A DNA stretch of 64,000 bases from Impatiens glandulifera (taxonomy: Eukaryota > Streptophyta > Magnoliopsida > Ericales > Balsaminaceae), in contig NC_061862.1 of the NCBI RefSeq assembly GCF_907164915.1, positions 79,635,718 to 79,699,717 on the forward strand, written 5' to 3'. The position numbers were made by a program, and so were the translations under genes. The first letter of the stretch is position 1, and each line of letters opens with the position of its first letter. Positions 22,685-35,290 of this stretch are shown in pieces. The notes beneath the pieces were generated by a model. The model did not search any database. It was not told the DNA's origin and saw only the letters and a list, made by a program, of their open reading frames with translations.

Positions 22685-23300
22685 CATTTTTGTATTGGTT
22701 CTATTGTAAAACAAATATTCATCATGTTCATGCCAGATAGTTATTTGAAAGAGATCGGTGTATGTAGATACAACCAAATTACTTCGATTAGGAGATGATT
22801 AAGAACATTAAACTAAACTAAGTGCAATTATCATATCAAACTCCAGTTATTGCGCTGAATCTTCAACTTGCATTTGATTAGTCCTTAATACTCTTATTTA
22901 GTGACAATCATGGGTAATTCACTTGAGGAAGATATATCTTATTTGAGATTTAAAAAAAGAATAATTTGGTTAAGTAGTTTTAATCAAGTAATTCACACTG
23001 AAACAAATTGTGGAATTTACTCTACGTGGCAACTAGGGTCATATACAGAAGATAAAACAATATTGACAATATTGAATTGTCGTATCGCCAAGGAAAATGT
23101 AAGTTATTCAGTTTTAACATTGTTTGAGAATTATTTGTACTAATATGTTGAAACTTATGTTTTGAAGTTTAATGCACTTGAGTCGATGAGGATAAAATAT
23201 GATGCGGCGATCCTAAAGTTAGAGGTGAACAATGTTAGGAAAGAATTATCTGGAAAATTACGTTATGTTGCTACAATGTTAGAAAATGTAAAATAGATGA
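22685..23300 (+). other. Spacer B stretch with an unrecognised coding-like fragment
   Basis: Homologous to 8,640-9,290. An 80-codon open stretch (22,901-23,143) ends near a consensus-like donor (AAT|GTAAGTTA at about 23,097). A second stretch (about 23,162-23,296) reads LESMRIKYDAAILKLEVNN and RKELSGKLRYVATMLENVK, then a stop. The second stretch looks like the heptad-rich C-terminus of a real protein. In spacer A the same positions are frameshifted. I do not recognise the gene; it may be two exons of a captured fragment or chance. Confidence 0.3.
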
Positions 23301-23321
23301 ACACTAATTGTAAATTAATAT

Positions 23322-24405
23322 CATTTGTAACACTGTAACATAGTTTAGTTGCTACATTATATATGAAATGAATTACAAATTAATATTATTTTTATATTAA
23401 AAATTAATACATTATATTAGAATTAATAACGTCTGTTTATATTGAAAATATTCCATGTTGGGGTTGGGGACGAAATGGTTCAGGAACATGGCCGGAATTA
23501 CCATATAAATATGAATTGTTTAGATCATATATTAATAATAAAATATAAACTATAAATTTATATGTTGTTAAAAAAATTCTTTATAATATAATTTATAATA
23601 AAATATTATTGTTACTATAAAAAACATTATGAAATATTTTGTTTGATATATAAAGACTTTATTTTATTTGAAATAAAATAAAAATTATAATTGAATTTTT
23701 ATAATAATTTTATTAAACTAAATTATATACAAGTTATTTAGTTCCGTACCAAAAAAAATCGAAGTAAGACATCTTCTAAAATCTTTATAAAAAAAATAGT
23801 ATAATTTAAAAAAATGTCATGAATTTTTATTAGAATCTTTTTTATATATTTTAACTGGTTTGGCATTTGTAACACTATAACATTATTTAATTGCTATATT
23901 ATATATGAAATGAATTATAAATTAATACCATTTTTATATTAAAAATTAATACATTATATTAGAAATTAATAATATTTGTTTAAATTAGAAATATTCTATG
24001 TTGGGAACAAAATGGTCCTGTTCATAACCATGTTTGGGACAAAATTATCATATAAATATGAATTTTTTTAGATCATATATTAATAATAAAATATAAACTA
24101 TAAACTTATATGATGTTAAAAAATTTCTTTAAAATATAATTTATAATAAAGTATTATTGTTACTATTAAGAAAATTATTAAATATTTTGTTTAGTATATA
24201 AAAACTTTATTTTATCTAAAATAAAATATATAATTGAATTTTTATAATTATTTTATTAAACTAAATTATATAACAACCTATTTAGTTTCATACCTACAAA
24301 ATTGAAGGAAGGCATCTTCTAAAATCTTTATAAAAAAATTATATAATTTAAAAAATGTCATGAATTTTAATTAGAATCATTTTTATATATTTTAACTGGT
24401 TTGGC
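23322..24405. repeat. Tandem duplication of a ~541-bp spacer segment
   Basis: The segment starting CATTTGTAACACTGTAAC (23,321) and ending TTTTAACTGGTTTGGC (23,864) is repeated directly (23,864-24,405). Spacer A has a single copy (about 9,320-9,895). The copies have diverged visibly, so this is not a very recent event. AT-rich, no gene. Confidence 0.8.
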
Positions 24406-25622
24406 CTTATTTAGTTTTATAAAAAATATAATATATTTAATTTTAAAAATTGATTGTGTTGATATAAATTAAAAATCAATTTTCATTTACACTGGATCTA
24501 TATCAAATGTAACATGATGCATCCAAAAATTAATTTTGGATTTTTGCACCGGACAATTCCAATTCCAACTTCAAACTGACACGTATTTTCAAATATTTTA
24601 AATATTTAATAACATTTCCACTCGCGGATTCGCGGACCTAAACGAGCTAAACTTAATTAACCAACAAAGAACATGATGTGACCGGACCGGTGGATTGGAT
24701 TGAGGGAAAGAATATTCCATGTCGGGAATATAGGTTAATTCACTATTTTTCCTCCGCTCCGGATCCCCTACGAAAGGACAAGGTTAAATCCCAAAACTCA
24801 TTTTCCAACGCGCTTAAGGTCTTTGAATCCTAAAACTCATTTTCCAACGCGCTTAAGGTCTTCGGCAGGACAGATGGTACTAGACTTACTCTCGATTTGT
24901 CTTTTCACTTCGTTCACCACACTCGACGGGAAGCCATCCACCGTGAACTCAAGTAATGCATACCGGTAAGCCAACTATTTAAAATTCAAACACGTTTTTT
25001 CTACATTTGAACTGGGTGGAGTCCAGCTCACACTAAAAACAAGTTTATTAGGATTTAGGAGTCCAACTAACTTGATAGATCAACATGTCAATTCCTGAAA
25101 TTAAAAATCCATTTCTTTTTTTCATTATATTCAGACCGACATGGTAAACCCAGCAGCAAACCAATTGGACCAACTCAGGACAGCCCAGTCAAAAATCAAA
25201 ATGATTAGTTAAGCCCATTAAATTATCAGGCTAAAGAAATTTTAGTACATATATTGGACCCAAAACTATTAAAAGAATTCAATCATTTCAAACTAATTTA
25301 TATCAACAAAAAGTGAAAATTACAAAACAAATTATTGAGGTGGATAATTGATATATTAAATAAAAATATATATTATACCTATGGCAGACCCTAAATATAT
25401 AAATAGAAATAAAGATTGTTCATCTAGTTTCTAAACAATTTTAATCTATAATATTTAATTCACATACCAATTTTTTTTATTAGGACTTTGTAAAATTTTT
25501 TAAACCATTCACATAACATCTTTTATAAATCAATATTAGTTTAATATGAAATAGATAATAACTATATTAGCATCAATCTCACTTTTTTTTAGTAATCTAT
25601 TAAAAAAATATATAATAGATTA
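24406..25622. other. Spacer B, no gene seen; short 40-bp tandem repeat
   Basis: 24,480-25,080 does not match spacer A. It includes two adjacent copies of a 40-bp unit (CTCATTTTCCAACGCGCTTA core at ~24,797 and ~24,837). From 25,080 it again matches spacer A (11,210 onward). Nothing else supportable was seen. Confidence 0.6.
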
Positions 25623-26321
25623 GGAATGTCAATCGTCACACGTATATTCGATATCCGTGAGTATCCGATTGTCGGATTCGGGTATTAAAAATCATGGTCG
25701 GGTTGAGGATTTGAAGTTAAAATGATAATCCGATCGGATTCGGAGTCAGAGATGGAAAACGTGTAAAACTCAAACCCGATATCCGTAATATCTTTTTAAA
25801 ATGTTAAATTATTACCATCATTATAAATTTACAATAAATATAATATTTATTTATCCATATCCACACTCCACTTCATGCTATCATCTTTTCAATTTCTCTT
25901 CTTATGATTCTTAATTTTTCATTTATTTAATAACAAAATATTTTATCTATTTACTCACTCTTCACTTTTATTTTCAAGTTTAACATTCATTTAACTTTCT
26001 TTAACTTCTCGCTAATTTTTGTTGAACTTCAAGTAATAATAACAACAAATTTGCTATATTTTGTTAGACTTATACAATATAACGATACAACTAAGTAATA
26101 TTTTTATTTATGTTTTTTAATATTTAGAAAATAATAAATATAAATTCATAATTCATCGGGTAATGGAGTACCCGTCAGGGATCGGGTCTCCAATAAATCG
26201 GGGATGAATATAGAAATAAAGATACCCGTCAAGTTTGGGATCAGAATCAGGCAATAAAATAAAAATTGGGTTCAGGGATAGGTACTTCACTAATCAACGA
26301 ATAAGGTAATCGTTGTCATTC
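25623..26321. mobile_element. Small PIF/Harbinger-like element, ~0.7 kb
   Basis: Present in spacer B and absent from the matching place in spacer A (near 11,860). Ends are inverted (GGAATGTCAATCG at the left, CGTTGTCATTC at the right) and flanked by TTA on both sides (25,620-25,622 and 26,322-26,324), the 3-bp duplication typical of PIF/Harbinger and related miniature elements. The interior has GGGTA/CCCGA words and no transposase. Class is inferred from the duplication only. Confidence 0.55.
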
Positions 26322-26324
26322 TTA

Positions 26325-27574
26325 AATATAATATAATTATAGATGAATAACTTCTTTTGAACTCCACGCAAATGTAATTGGTTGTCAAAACTAAATATTA
26401 CTCCCTTTGAAAATAAATGAAAGAGACGGAAAAGATTAAGAAAAGAGAGAAACGAAAAATAAATAAAAAATTATTTTATTTGTTAAATTTTTAAAAAATT
26501 ATGTCACGATTTTATTTCGTTTCACTTTTTACTCCAATCCTTTTTTATCATCATTTAAATATGAAATCAATAAAAAAAAATTAAAATTATTTCTTATTTG
26601 TTTTTTTTTATTCACAAACTAATCTAATTTACTTTTTTTTCTAATTATAAAATTTTATTAAATACATTATAAATTTAATTATTTATATTTATATATTTAA
26701 ATTATATTCTTATAAATTTAATTATTTATATTTATTTTATAAATTTAATTATTTATGTTTTAATATATATTTATATAATCAAATTATTATTTTCTATAAT
26801 ATAATAAATATTTACACAGTTAGTTTCAAATAAATGTAAATATATATATTTTTTATAACATTGTTATTTATTTTAAATGTATATATATTTTAAAATATAA
26901 ATAATTAAATTTATCTTTGATATATAATTTTAAAAATATGAGATAAATTGTTATTTTATATTATTATTTATATATTAAAAACTCTCTACTAGATATAAAT
27001 TTAATTATTTATATTTTAATATATATATATATATATTTATATATTTATATATTTTTTTCGTAATTAAATATAGACAAAATGACATTTTAAATTATATATA
27101 TATATAAATAAAAAAGTTAGATAAAATTAATTCTCTTGATTTAAATCATGAATAAAATTAAAGTATGGAATAATCACACAAAATTATTATAAAAAATAAA
27201 AATTAGTAACCTCAAAATATTTAACAAATAATTTTGAAACTAAATAAATATTTATTATATTATATAAATAGTAATTTAAATGTATAAATATATATACAAA
27301 TATAATAATTTAATTTATAAAAATAATAATTTATTTATAAAAATATTTATATATTTAATATAAATAATTATTTTTTGAATTATTTAATAAAAACATATAA
27401 TAAATAAAATGAATTTAAAAAAAAAAACTGATTTTACAAAATAATAATAAATAAAAAATATATCTTATACTAACTAATAATTATAATTATAGTGTGATAT
27501 TTATCTAAAATTTTAAAAATTATAAAATTTCATATTTAACTAAATTAACTAGTATGACACAACATTACATATAA
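26325..27574. other. AT-rich spacer B, no gene seen
   Basis: Counterpart of 11,900-13,050; over 80% A/T with poly-A and poly-T runs and no coding signal. Confidence 0.65.
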
Positions 27575-27760
27575 ATGAATAAATATATTGACACGAGTTA
27601 GTATTATAATGGTGTAAATTTGTGATTGTGTCGTGGTCATGTCGTCTCATACTTGTGTTATGTCCAACCTCATAACTTAAGTGAAATAATATCATATTGT
27701 GTCATTTCATACCAATATCATGCTGATTCGTATTGATCTAACTCATTACTTACTGTAGAA
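27575..27760 (-). repeat. ACACGA-rich repeat, inverted copy, upstream of WAK locus 3
   Basis: Counterpart of 13,060-13,235, at about the same distance upstream of a WAK first exon. Confidence 0.75.
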
Positions 27761-27879
27761 AAAATTCAATATTTTTGTAAAAATATCTCTATGATAAACA
27801 TGGTAATTTGACTTATCATTTGTTTGTGCTATTTTGTATGTGTTATATATAAATCACTATCAAATTACAAATACAATTA

Positions 27880-27986
27880 CTAATTATATTCTTCTCTACC
27901 AAAGAAGCTATTACTAATCATAGTTTTTATATCCTTGCGCGTACTACGGGGAAATATAAATTTCTTACATGTTTGGAACCAACATA
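27880..27986 (+). pseudogene. WAK exon 1, signal-peptide part (locus 3), cut by CACTA
   Basis: Matches 13,390-13,500: a hydrophobic signal region (ACTAATCATAGTTTTTATAT), then GGGGAAATATAAATTTCTTA, the counterpart of the start of the wall-binding domain. It is interrupted at 27,986 by the CACTA terminus and resumes at 35,518. Confidence 0.75.
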
Positions 27987-28365
27987 CACTAGTAAAAAAA
28001 TGGTTATTAAGAAGGGCATAAACTTTCGGAGAAAGGCTCAATGCCTTCGGTGAAACAACTCGTCGAAGGTGATAAACGCCTTCGATATGTCTCGGTGATA
28101 AAATTGTCGGTGAAAGAAAAAAGAATGTTTGCGAGGGCATCTAAATTCTTTGGAGATATATTAAAACCGAGAGTAGTGAAAGTTCTCGGAAATGACTGTT
28201 TTTTAATTCCGAGATCAGTGCTAACGCTCTCCGAGCTAATAATTAATGAAAGTGTTTCTAATGCTCTCGGAGAATTCTTTTTATTATTAACGAAAGCATT
28301 TGAAATGCTCTCGGAGAATTCTTTTTATTATTAACAAAAGCATTTGAAATGCTCTCGGTTATAAT
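27987..28365. repeat. CACTA left terminal and subterminal repeats
   Basis: Terminal CACTA followed by repeated short motifs (TTCGG, CTCGGAG, GCTCTCGG) in both orientations. Two direct copies of a ~54-bp unit sit at about 28,260-28,367 (AATGCTCTCGGAGAATTC, ATTATTAACAAAAGCATTTG). Such subterminal repeats bind the TNPA-type protein in well-studied CACTA elements. Confidence 0.82.
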
Positions 28366-28594
28366 TTTTTTTAAAAATAAAACGTTTATAAACCGAATAT
28401 TACCTATTTTAAACCAAACAATTTCAGACATACATACACATATTAGAAATACCGAATTTCATATACTTAAAATACCAATAATCCAAAAATACAATTATCA
28501 AATAAGCTTAAATCTCAATTCATTCGACATTACAATATCTAATAAACCAAAATCCCAATTAACCCATAGTCAAAGTATTTAAAGATATAAAAAA

Positions 28595-30265
28595 TCATAT
28601 ACCAGATTGATTCGGAGGTGGAAGTGGAAGTGGAGGATATCTCGCCATAAATGCCGCCCACTAGTTCTGAAATTCTTCCCTTTATCTTTGTGACACAAGA
28701 GCTTGTCTTTTAATTTCAATTTTCATTTTTCTTTGTGCCTCAAGGGTTTGTCTTTTTGCCTCTTGTGTTTCTCTTTTAGCCTCGAGTGCTTCTCTTTGTG
28801 ACTCAAGAATTACAACCTCCAGTTGTTCTCTTTTCAAAGCCTCCTCTTGTAATTCAGTACGCAACTTCTCAACCTCTTTCTCCATCCGCTGAGATTGACT
28901 TCCACCATGCAAATCTCCTCTAAATTAGGTGGGTCTCACGCCGGATCTCATTCCAATTACCCTCTCATGCCATTGTCGTCCAAAAACGTTCTCGGTTAGC
29001 TCATAATCGGACATATCGGGATTTCTTTCGAGCGCCTGATGCATCGCATCCTACAAAAAGAAACAATAGTTGATTAGTTAATTATAAATCAATAAATAAG
29101 TGAAATATGAAGTATACACTTACAATTTTCTCTTGTATATGGGGATCCACCACACGAGTAGAGTCGTCAAATGTTCCTTTTTTACTATGTGTCACGTAGA
29201 AAATCTTAATGTGTGATGACGTTATACCCGTAGTCCTCTCCTAATAAGATTAAATGTTAGTATTGTTAATTATCAAGATGTAGTTAACATATTATAATGA
29301 CTCCTGAATAACTATATTTACCATTTTGCTGCCACCGGAGAGAATGACACACTCCCCGTATGATGTGTCATTCGAAGATTTTTCCTATTTTGTGAATCTC
29401 GCTCACTTTTTACCTATTTTTAAAAACATAAATTAATACTTAATTACATTATAAACAAGGATGTATAAAATTTAGAATTTAAAGATTCACACAGAAATCG
29501 TCTCGGAGAAAGTGACGATCCAAAATGTAATTTCAATCATCTTCCGTATATTCATTTGGTTTGTGTGCTCTGATAACTGCTATATCCCCATCATGAGCTT
29601 TAACATGATTCCAGTTGATATCACATCGATACCTATCCCAAACCACCTTAATATGTTCTATTATATGTTTCCGATAATACTCAATATGTTCTGGTACTGT
29701 CTCAAAACGATTCTGCAATGACATGAGATTAATTATTATTATGTATTAGAGAATGAAAGTTAATAAAATAAGATATTAACACTTATTATTACCGACTTCC
29801 AAAGATACTCTATGTCGGTGGAGTTCAAGTCTGACCAATGCAGCATATGATGTGATATCACATTCAGGTCCCGAACCACGATCCCAATATGTCTAGATCA
29901 TGTCGTGCCGTTGTCGCAACACACTCTCCCATTTGGAAAGAATTCTATTGTTATTTTCTCACCAGGGTCAACTTCAAGAGGGCCGTGTTCCTATTTTTGT
30001 CCCGACCCTTTCTATTTGATGTAGAAACTACAAAATAATTATACAACATTAGTAAATTAAATTTTATGTATTCAAAGATTATAACTTATACGTTCAGGCT
30101 GGAAGGATGATGTCATCATCATCTCAACCTCCGGTAACGTCGGATCTACATGGTCGGGTGTGTCATCTGGATCATTAGAACCACCCGCCTCGAAGAGATC
30201 GGTTCTCCTCTGGAGATCGTCGATCTGCCCAACATGCCCCCTTTATGCTTCTGCTTTGGTGCCAT
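28595..30265 (-). pseudogene. CACTA second gene, TNPA / Transposase_24-like DNA-binding protein
   Basis: Predicted to bind the subterminal repeats. The likely start is ATG at 30,265 (MAPKQKHKGG). Further in the same direction: an exon near 29,533-29,724 (VPEHIEYYRKHIIEHI), a block KSERDSQNRKNLRMTHHTGS followed by SFSGGSKM (29,330-29,405), THSKKGTFDDSTRVVDP (about 29,140-29,190), MSDYELTENVFGRQWHERV (near 28,960-29,020), and a long coiled coil rich in E, K, R, Q (28,682-28,912; repeated ALEAKRETQEAKRQ). The family pattern of SxxNxxNR then H..GS is clear. Breaks: a frameshift soon after the start and two in-frame stops (TAA, TAG) just after the coiled coil. GT/AG introns occur between the blocks but borders were not fixed. 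Confidence 0.75.
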
Positions 30266-30334
30266 CTCTGTTAAAAAAAAGATGTTACATAATTTTAGCT
30301 AATTAAATTCAAATAAAATACAATGAAACCTTAA

Positions 30335-33300
30335 TTAGATATTCAAATAACGTGGGTTTATTGTCGTCACAATATTCCATCCAGGCCTTGATGCCATATC
30401 TAGAACGTAGAACACTTGTTTCACTTGACTTTCTAAGATAAACGGTTCATGATTCTGATTTTTCAAAGTGCAGTTTACACTAACACTTATGAAACCATGT
30501 TTGTCTATTTTTATTCCCCGATCTCCCGAATGAACATCAAACCATTTATATTTAAAAAGAATCACTCGTCTTCCACTAAAGTATTCAACTTCTATAATGT
30601 CCGTCAACACTCCGTAGTAGGACAGTGTTTCGGTATCATTGTTACCCAATACAACAACACCACTATTTTGAGTTGTTAAGCCTTCATCGTGTCTCTCAAT
30701 ATTGAATTTGTATCTATTAATTCGACACGACACGAATCTCTTCGCATAACAAGTAGGACCACTTCCTAATATTCCTAGATCCTCAGAAATATTTTCCCCA
30801 AGTTGAGAAACCTAATAAGAGATAATGAGATTAGTCTAATCATAATGTAATACAATAAAATTATATATGCATTATAACTCACTCTTGTCTTGAAATAGGC
30901 TACGAAACGTCTATCACGCTCATCATTTGATATGAAATAATTATCATATTCTCAGTTGAACTCATTGGATATCAATTTGAATAAAAGTTTGAGTCCATGC
31001 ATGTAAATTGAAAGATAAATTTACAAGTAATATTTGAGAATTTACTTGTAAATAGATTCCGCCTCTTGACAGTTCTTTAATATGTATGAATGAGCCCTCT
31101 CTCGATCATTCGGTTCGTACGTGTAACTAATTCCCTTTGATAACTCTTCCAAACATATAAATACAGATATAGTTGAATCTCGCAATGAAGTACGCGGAGG
31201 ATCTTGATCTTCCAAATATCTCGCACTTAAGCTAATACTTTCATTCACTAGATAACTCTCACAAATTGAACTTTCGGGAAAAAAATTATTTCCAAGATAA
31301 TTCTTCAATGTAACCATATACTTCTTAATAGGATATATCCATCGATAGTGTACGGGTTCCAAGAAAAGCCTCGAACGCCAGATGTACGGGCAAATGAACT
31401 ATTATGTCGAAAAAAGATGGCGGGAATATTTTTTCAAGCTTGCATAACATTATAACAATATCAAGTTGAAGTTGGTCCAAGTCATGTTTATTCAACGACT
31501 TAACCAGAAAAACTTCGATAGATTCACAATTGCATCGTAGACATCTTCCGAAAGTAAGCCACATGTTGCTAGATGAAGAAATATTCTAATATGATATGAC
31601 AATCGTGACTCTTTAAACCCCAAATCTTTTTTCATTCAAGTCAACACAACCCGCAATGTTAGAACATAATTCTTCCGGCATCTTTAACTTTTTCAAAAAT
31701 TCATAGAATTTTTTCTTTTGACTAAGAGAAAGTGCGTATGTGGCAGCGGGACATTGGAGAACTCCATCGACCTCAACGGGATGTAATCAGTGTTTTATGC
31801 CCATCAATTGTAAATCTTTCCAAGCCTTCAGTCCATCTTTCGTCTTCTCTTTCACATCCATCATTGTTCCGACAATGATATCGCAAATATTTTTTCTAAA
31901 TATGCATGAAATCTAGATTATGTCTCAACAATAGATTTTTCCAGTATATTAGAGTAAAGAATATAGATAATTTATTCCAATTATCTCCTCGCACATCATG
32001 ACGGATTTTTGATTTTTTGAACTTAAAACAACGTCTTTTAAACTTTGAGCTTGCATATAGGCTTCCGTACCTGATAATAGTGAAGGGGCATTCGATATTT
32101 TGTATTACCATCGAAGGCTTCACGTTCTTTCCAGAATATGTGGTTAGGAGGGAGGAAACGCCTATGATACATATAACACTCTTTCTGATAATTTGTCAAT
32201 CTCATTAAAGCGGTACCAATATTACAACACGGACACATAAATTTTCCCTTAGTACTCCAACCGGATAGATTTGCATATGCAGGGAAGTCGTTAATAGTCC
32301 ATAACAATGCAACATGAATGTTAAAATACTCTAAAGTGGATGCATCAAAAGTTCATGCACATATATGCCATAATGCCTGCAATTCCTCAATTAACGGTTG
32401 TAGAAAAATATCAATCGCATCACTGGGACTCTTAGGACCGAGAATCAACATGGATAACATGAAATTACTTGAGTCCATGCATATCGTTGGTGGTACATTG
32501 TAAGGTATTAGAATAACCGGCCAAATGTTGTACAATTTTTTTCTATTAATAAATGGATGAAACCCATCACTAGTCAAACAAAGTCTTACGTTTTGGGGCT
32601 CTTAAGAGAAATCGGTGTAGTGTTTATCAAACGACTTTCAGATCATAAAATCTGTAGGATGACTCAAGAATTCGTCGTCTAACCAATTATCTTTGTGCCA
32701 TCTCATTAGTGGAGCCGTTTTTTAAGACCTGTATAACCTTTGCAACCTTGATGTCAATGGAAAATAATGTAGTACCTTAGTTGGAATGTGTTTTCTATTC
32801 TGTTTTTCCGAATTGTACCACTTGACTTATCAATCTTTCATCTCGAGGTGCCACACACCTTACAACGTTGCAGATCATTATCCTTCTTACGGTAAAGTAT
32901 ACAATTATTATTACAAACGTCGATCTTTTCATATGTAAGACCGATATCTTTAATAAATTTTTTACACTCATAATAAGAATTAGGTAAATGAGAATTTACT
33001 GGTAAAATCTCATCTTTTAGCAAGTTTAGCAATATGTCGAATGATGTATTTGTCCATTGACCAACATTCTTAATATGAAGCAACTTCAATAATGTGGAAG
33101 CCTTTGAATTTCGAGAACCTTCATACAAAGGCTGCTTTGAATCATCTAACAATTTATAAAATGTTTTATCGTCGTCAACCGAATCTTTAGAACTAGAGTG
33201 TTGAATATTGGGATACAAATCATTAAGAATATCTTTCATATACTGGTCATCAACATCATTATCAATATCATCATCTATATTATATTCTTTTATGATATTC

Positions 33301-33611
33301 TCGTTAACATCGTCTTCGTTATTTGATTTGTCATCAACAACGTCAATGCCATCATCAACAATATCATTTGTGGAGCTCATTTCACCGTGAAAACACTAAA
33401 AATCGTAGTCCATTCTTATATCGTGTATAATTAGATGTGTCTTCACAACATTAACACTCTCATAGTTTTGATTTGAACATTTAACGCAAGGACAAGCAAC
33501 ATTTTCCCTTACAGTAGAGTATTGAACACAGTTTAGGAATTTCTCAACGTCTTTCATATATTGTGGATGATCTCGACGTAAGAGCATCCAACTTTTGTCC
33601 AGAATTTTCAT
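30335..33611 (-). pseudogene. CACTA transposase, TNP2 type
   Basis: The cutting enzyme of the element. Domains in order on the - strand: transposase-associated zinc-binding domain (33,396-33,611; DKSWMLLRR, CPCVKCSNQ); an acidic linker; Transposase_21 start (32,838-33,200; LYEGSRNSKASTLLKLLHIK, YEKIDVCNNNCILYRKK, CKVCGTSR); the Transposase_21 core (32,353-32,577, SDGFHPF, WPVILIPYNVPPTICM, LILGPKSPSDAIDIFLQPL; 32,038-32,307, AYANLSGWSTKGKFMCPCC); DUF4218 (31,042-31,564; CKLEKIFPPSFFDIIVHLPV, YRWIYPIKKYMVTLKNYL); and DUF4216 (30,335-30,733; GVLTDIIEVEYFSGRRVILF, KYKWFD). Frames change repeatedly, with stops near 32,640 and 32,730 and a shifted segment at 31,570-31,900, so the enzyme is not functional as it stands. 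Homology runs the full family length. Confidence 0.88.
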
Positions 33612-35290
33612 TTTCTATGGAGATTGTAATAAACATCATTTAACACATTAATAATGTCAATATCGTGTTACAAGAAAAACCTACCTCTTATATAGTCCAA
33701 ATATGACTCAAATACAGATAATCATATCAGAATTTTAATATCTAACATATCTATAATGAAGACAAACATTTAATTTTATTTCTAACATATCTAATATAAA
33801 TTTCTAAATCAATGTAAATTTAACAGGCATGCAAATAATATATCTAATGAAGGCATGCAAACATCAATGTTCATAGTCTGGAAAGACCCTTAATTTGGTT
33901 TCAACATCAAAGAATCGGGTATAATTTCCATTAATATATATACAATGAATTGGGGAGTACCTAAATTTGGGAAGCTGACGAGGAATCGACCAGGAATTGG
34001 GAAGCTGACGAGGAATCGACCTGGAATCAAATAACCCCAATTACAAACACAAAATGACCAAGATCTTCTCCAAGAAGGTGTCTACAAGTAGCATTTATAA
34101 TAAAATATATTTAATATGAAAAAGAAAAACATAATCACAAATATAAGACAAATTAATTGGTATATTGATATATTAAGAAGTTAATTAAGCTATAAATTAT
34201 TTATTTGAAAAATAAAACTGTTGTGCAGAATATGGTAACAAAAGTCTTAAAGAAGGGAGAGCTCCTATACCAAATTAATAAAATTATCTTGTGTAATTGT
34301 GTAAAAAACAAAATATGATTTTCATATAGGGTCAAGATGTTTGCTTTTTGAAGTAGAATTTGAGCATGTGGCCGGACTGGGAAGTGCAGAATTTCCAGCA
34401 TCAGGACAAAGTTTTGACAGAAAGCCTTATCTTACCCTACCAAGTCAAATTGATAATAAGATCAATCCATCTTTAATAATTTATATTTCCTATTATTGTT
34501 GTTATATAATTATTATTGTTGGTGACATATTACATTATTATATTATTGTATAATGTTAGAGATAGCACTACATATATAGCAGGTTCTCTTCCTAACCCTT
34601 GACCTTTCCAATTTCATTCTACCTAAATAATTATCCCAAATTTTTCAATCAAAGTGTTTTGAGAACTCAAACTCAAGTCCAAAGCCTATGTCTAGTGATC
34701 AGCTACTAATGGGTGAGATTGTAAACAAACTATTCTAACAATACAAAGTTAACTTAAAAACAATTTATACTACCAAATTCAAAAATAGTGTATCACTTTA
34801 AATACATCATAAATTGGATTTACGAACATTGTTAATAGATTTACACAACACAAAAACGAAAACTAGATTATAATCATCAACAAACAAACAGACGTATACA
34901 CATCAAAAACAACATATTGGAGTGAACTAGACCACAAAGGATCATCATAGTTGAAAGAATTTAAGAAAAAAAATCTATGAGAAATTAAAATACCTATCAC
35001 AAAGGCGGCAACAGCTCTGAAATCCTAACAAAAAACGAAACAGGGCCGTAGATCTAGACGAAAAGAGACGCGCGATGGAACATAAATCTAGAACATGAAA
35101 GAGCCACAGATTGTCCGTTCGATACACGAGCGCGGTTCGCGGAATCGGGATGGCGACGACGAAGGAATCTGGACGGCGACACAATCATGCACGCGGTTCG
35201 CAGATGTTGGATCGACGCCGAAAGTGAGAGGAGAAGAAAGAAGAAAGAAGAAAGAAAGAATCGATTTAGGTTTAATTAAATATATCTACT
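33612..35290 (-). other. CACTA 5' region with GC-rich leader and candidate promoter
   Basis: No transposase sequence. A 230-bp segment at 35,040-35,270 is clearly richer in G/C than its surroundings and is followed (on the - strand, upstream) by a TATA-like TATATTTAATTAAA at about 35,270-35,285, so transcription leftward through the GC-rich leader is plausible, as known for the Spm leader. At 34,341-34,460 a short stretch reads FEFEHVA-type sequence (VEFEHVAGLGSAEFPASGQ) after an AG acceptor-like site; it may be a captured exon, not recognised. A directly repeated GGGAAGCTGACGAGGAATCG lies at 33,968 and 33,999. Confidence 0.45.
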
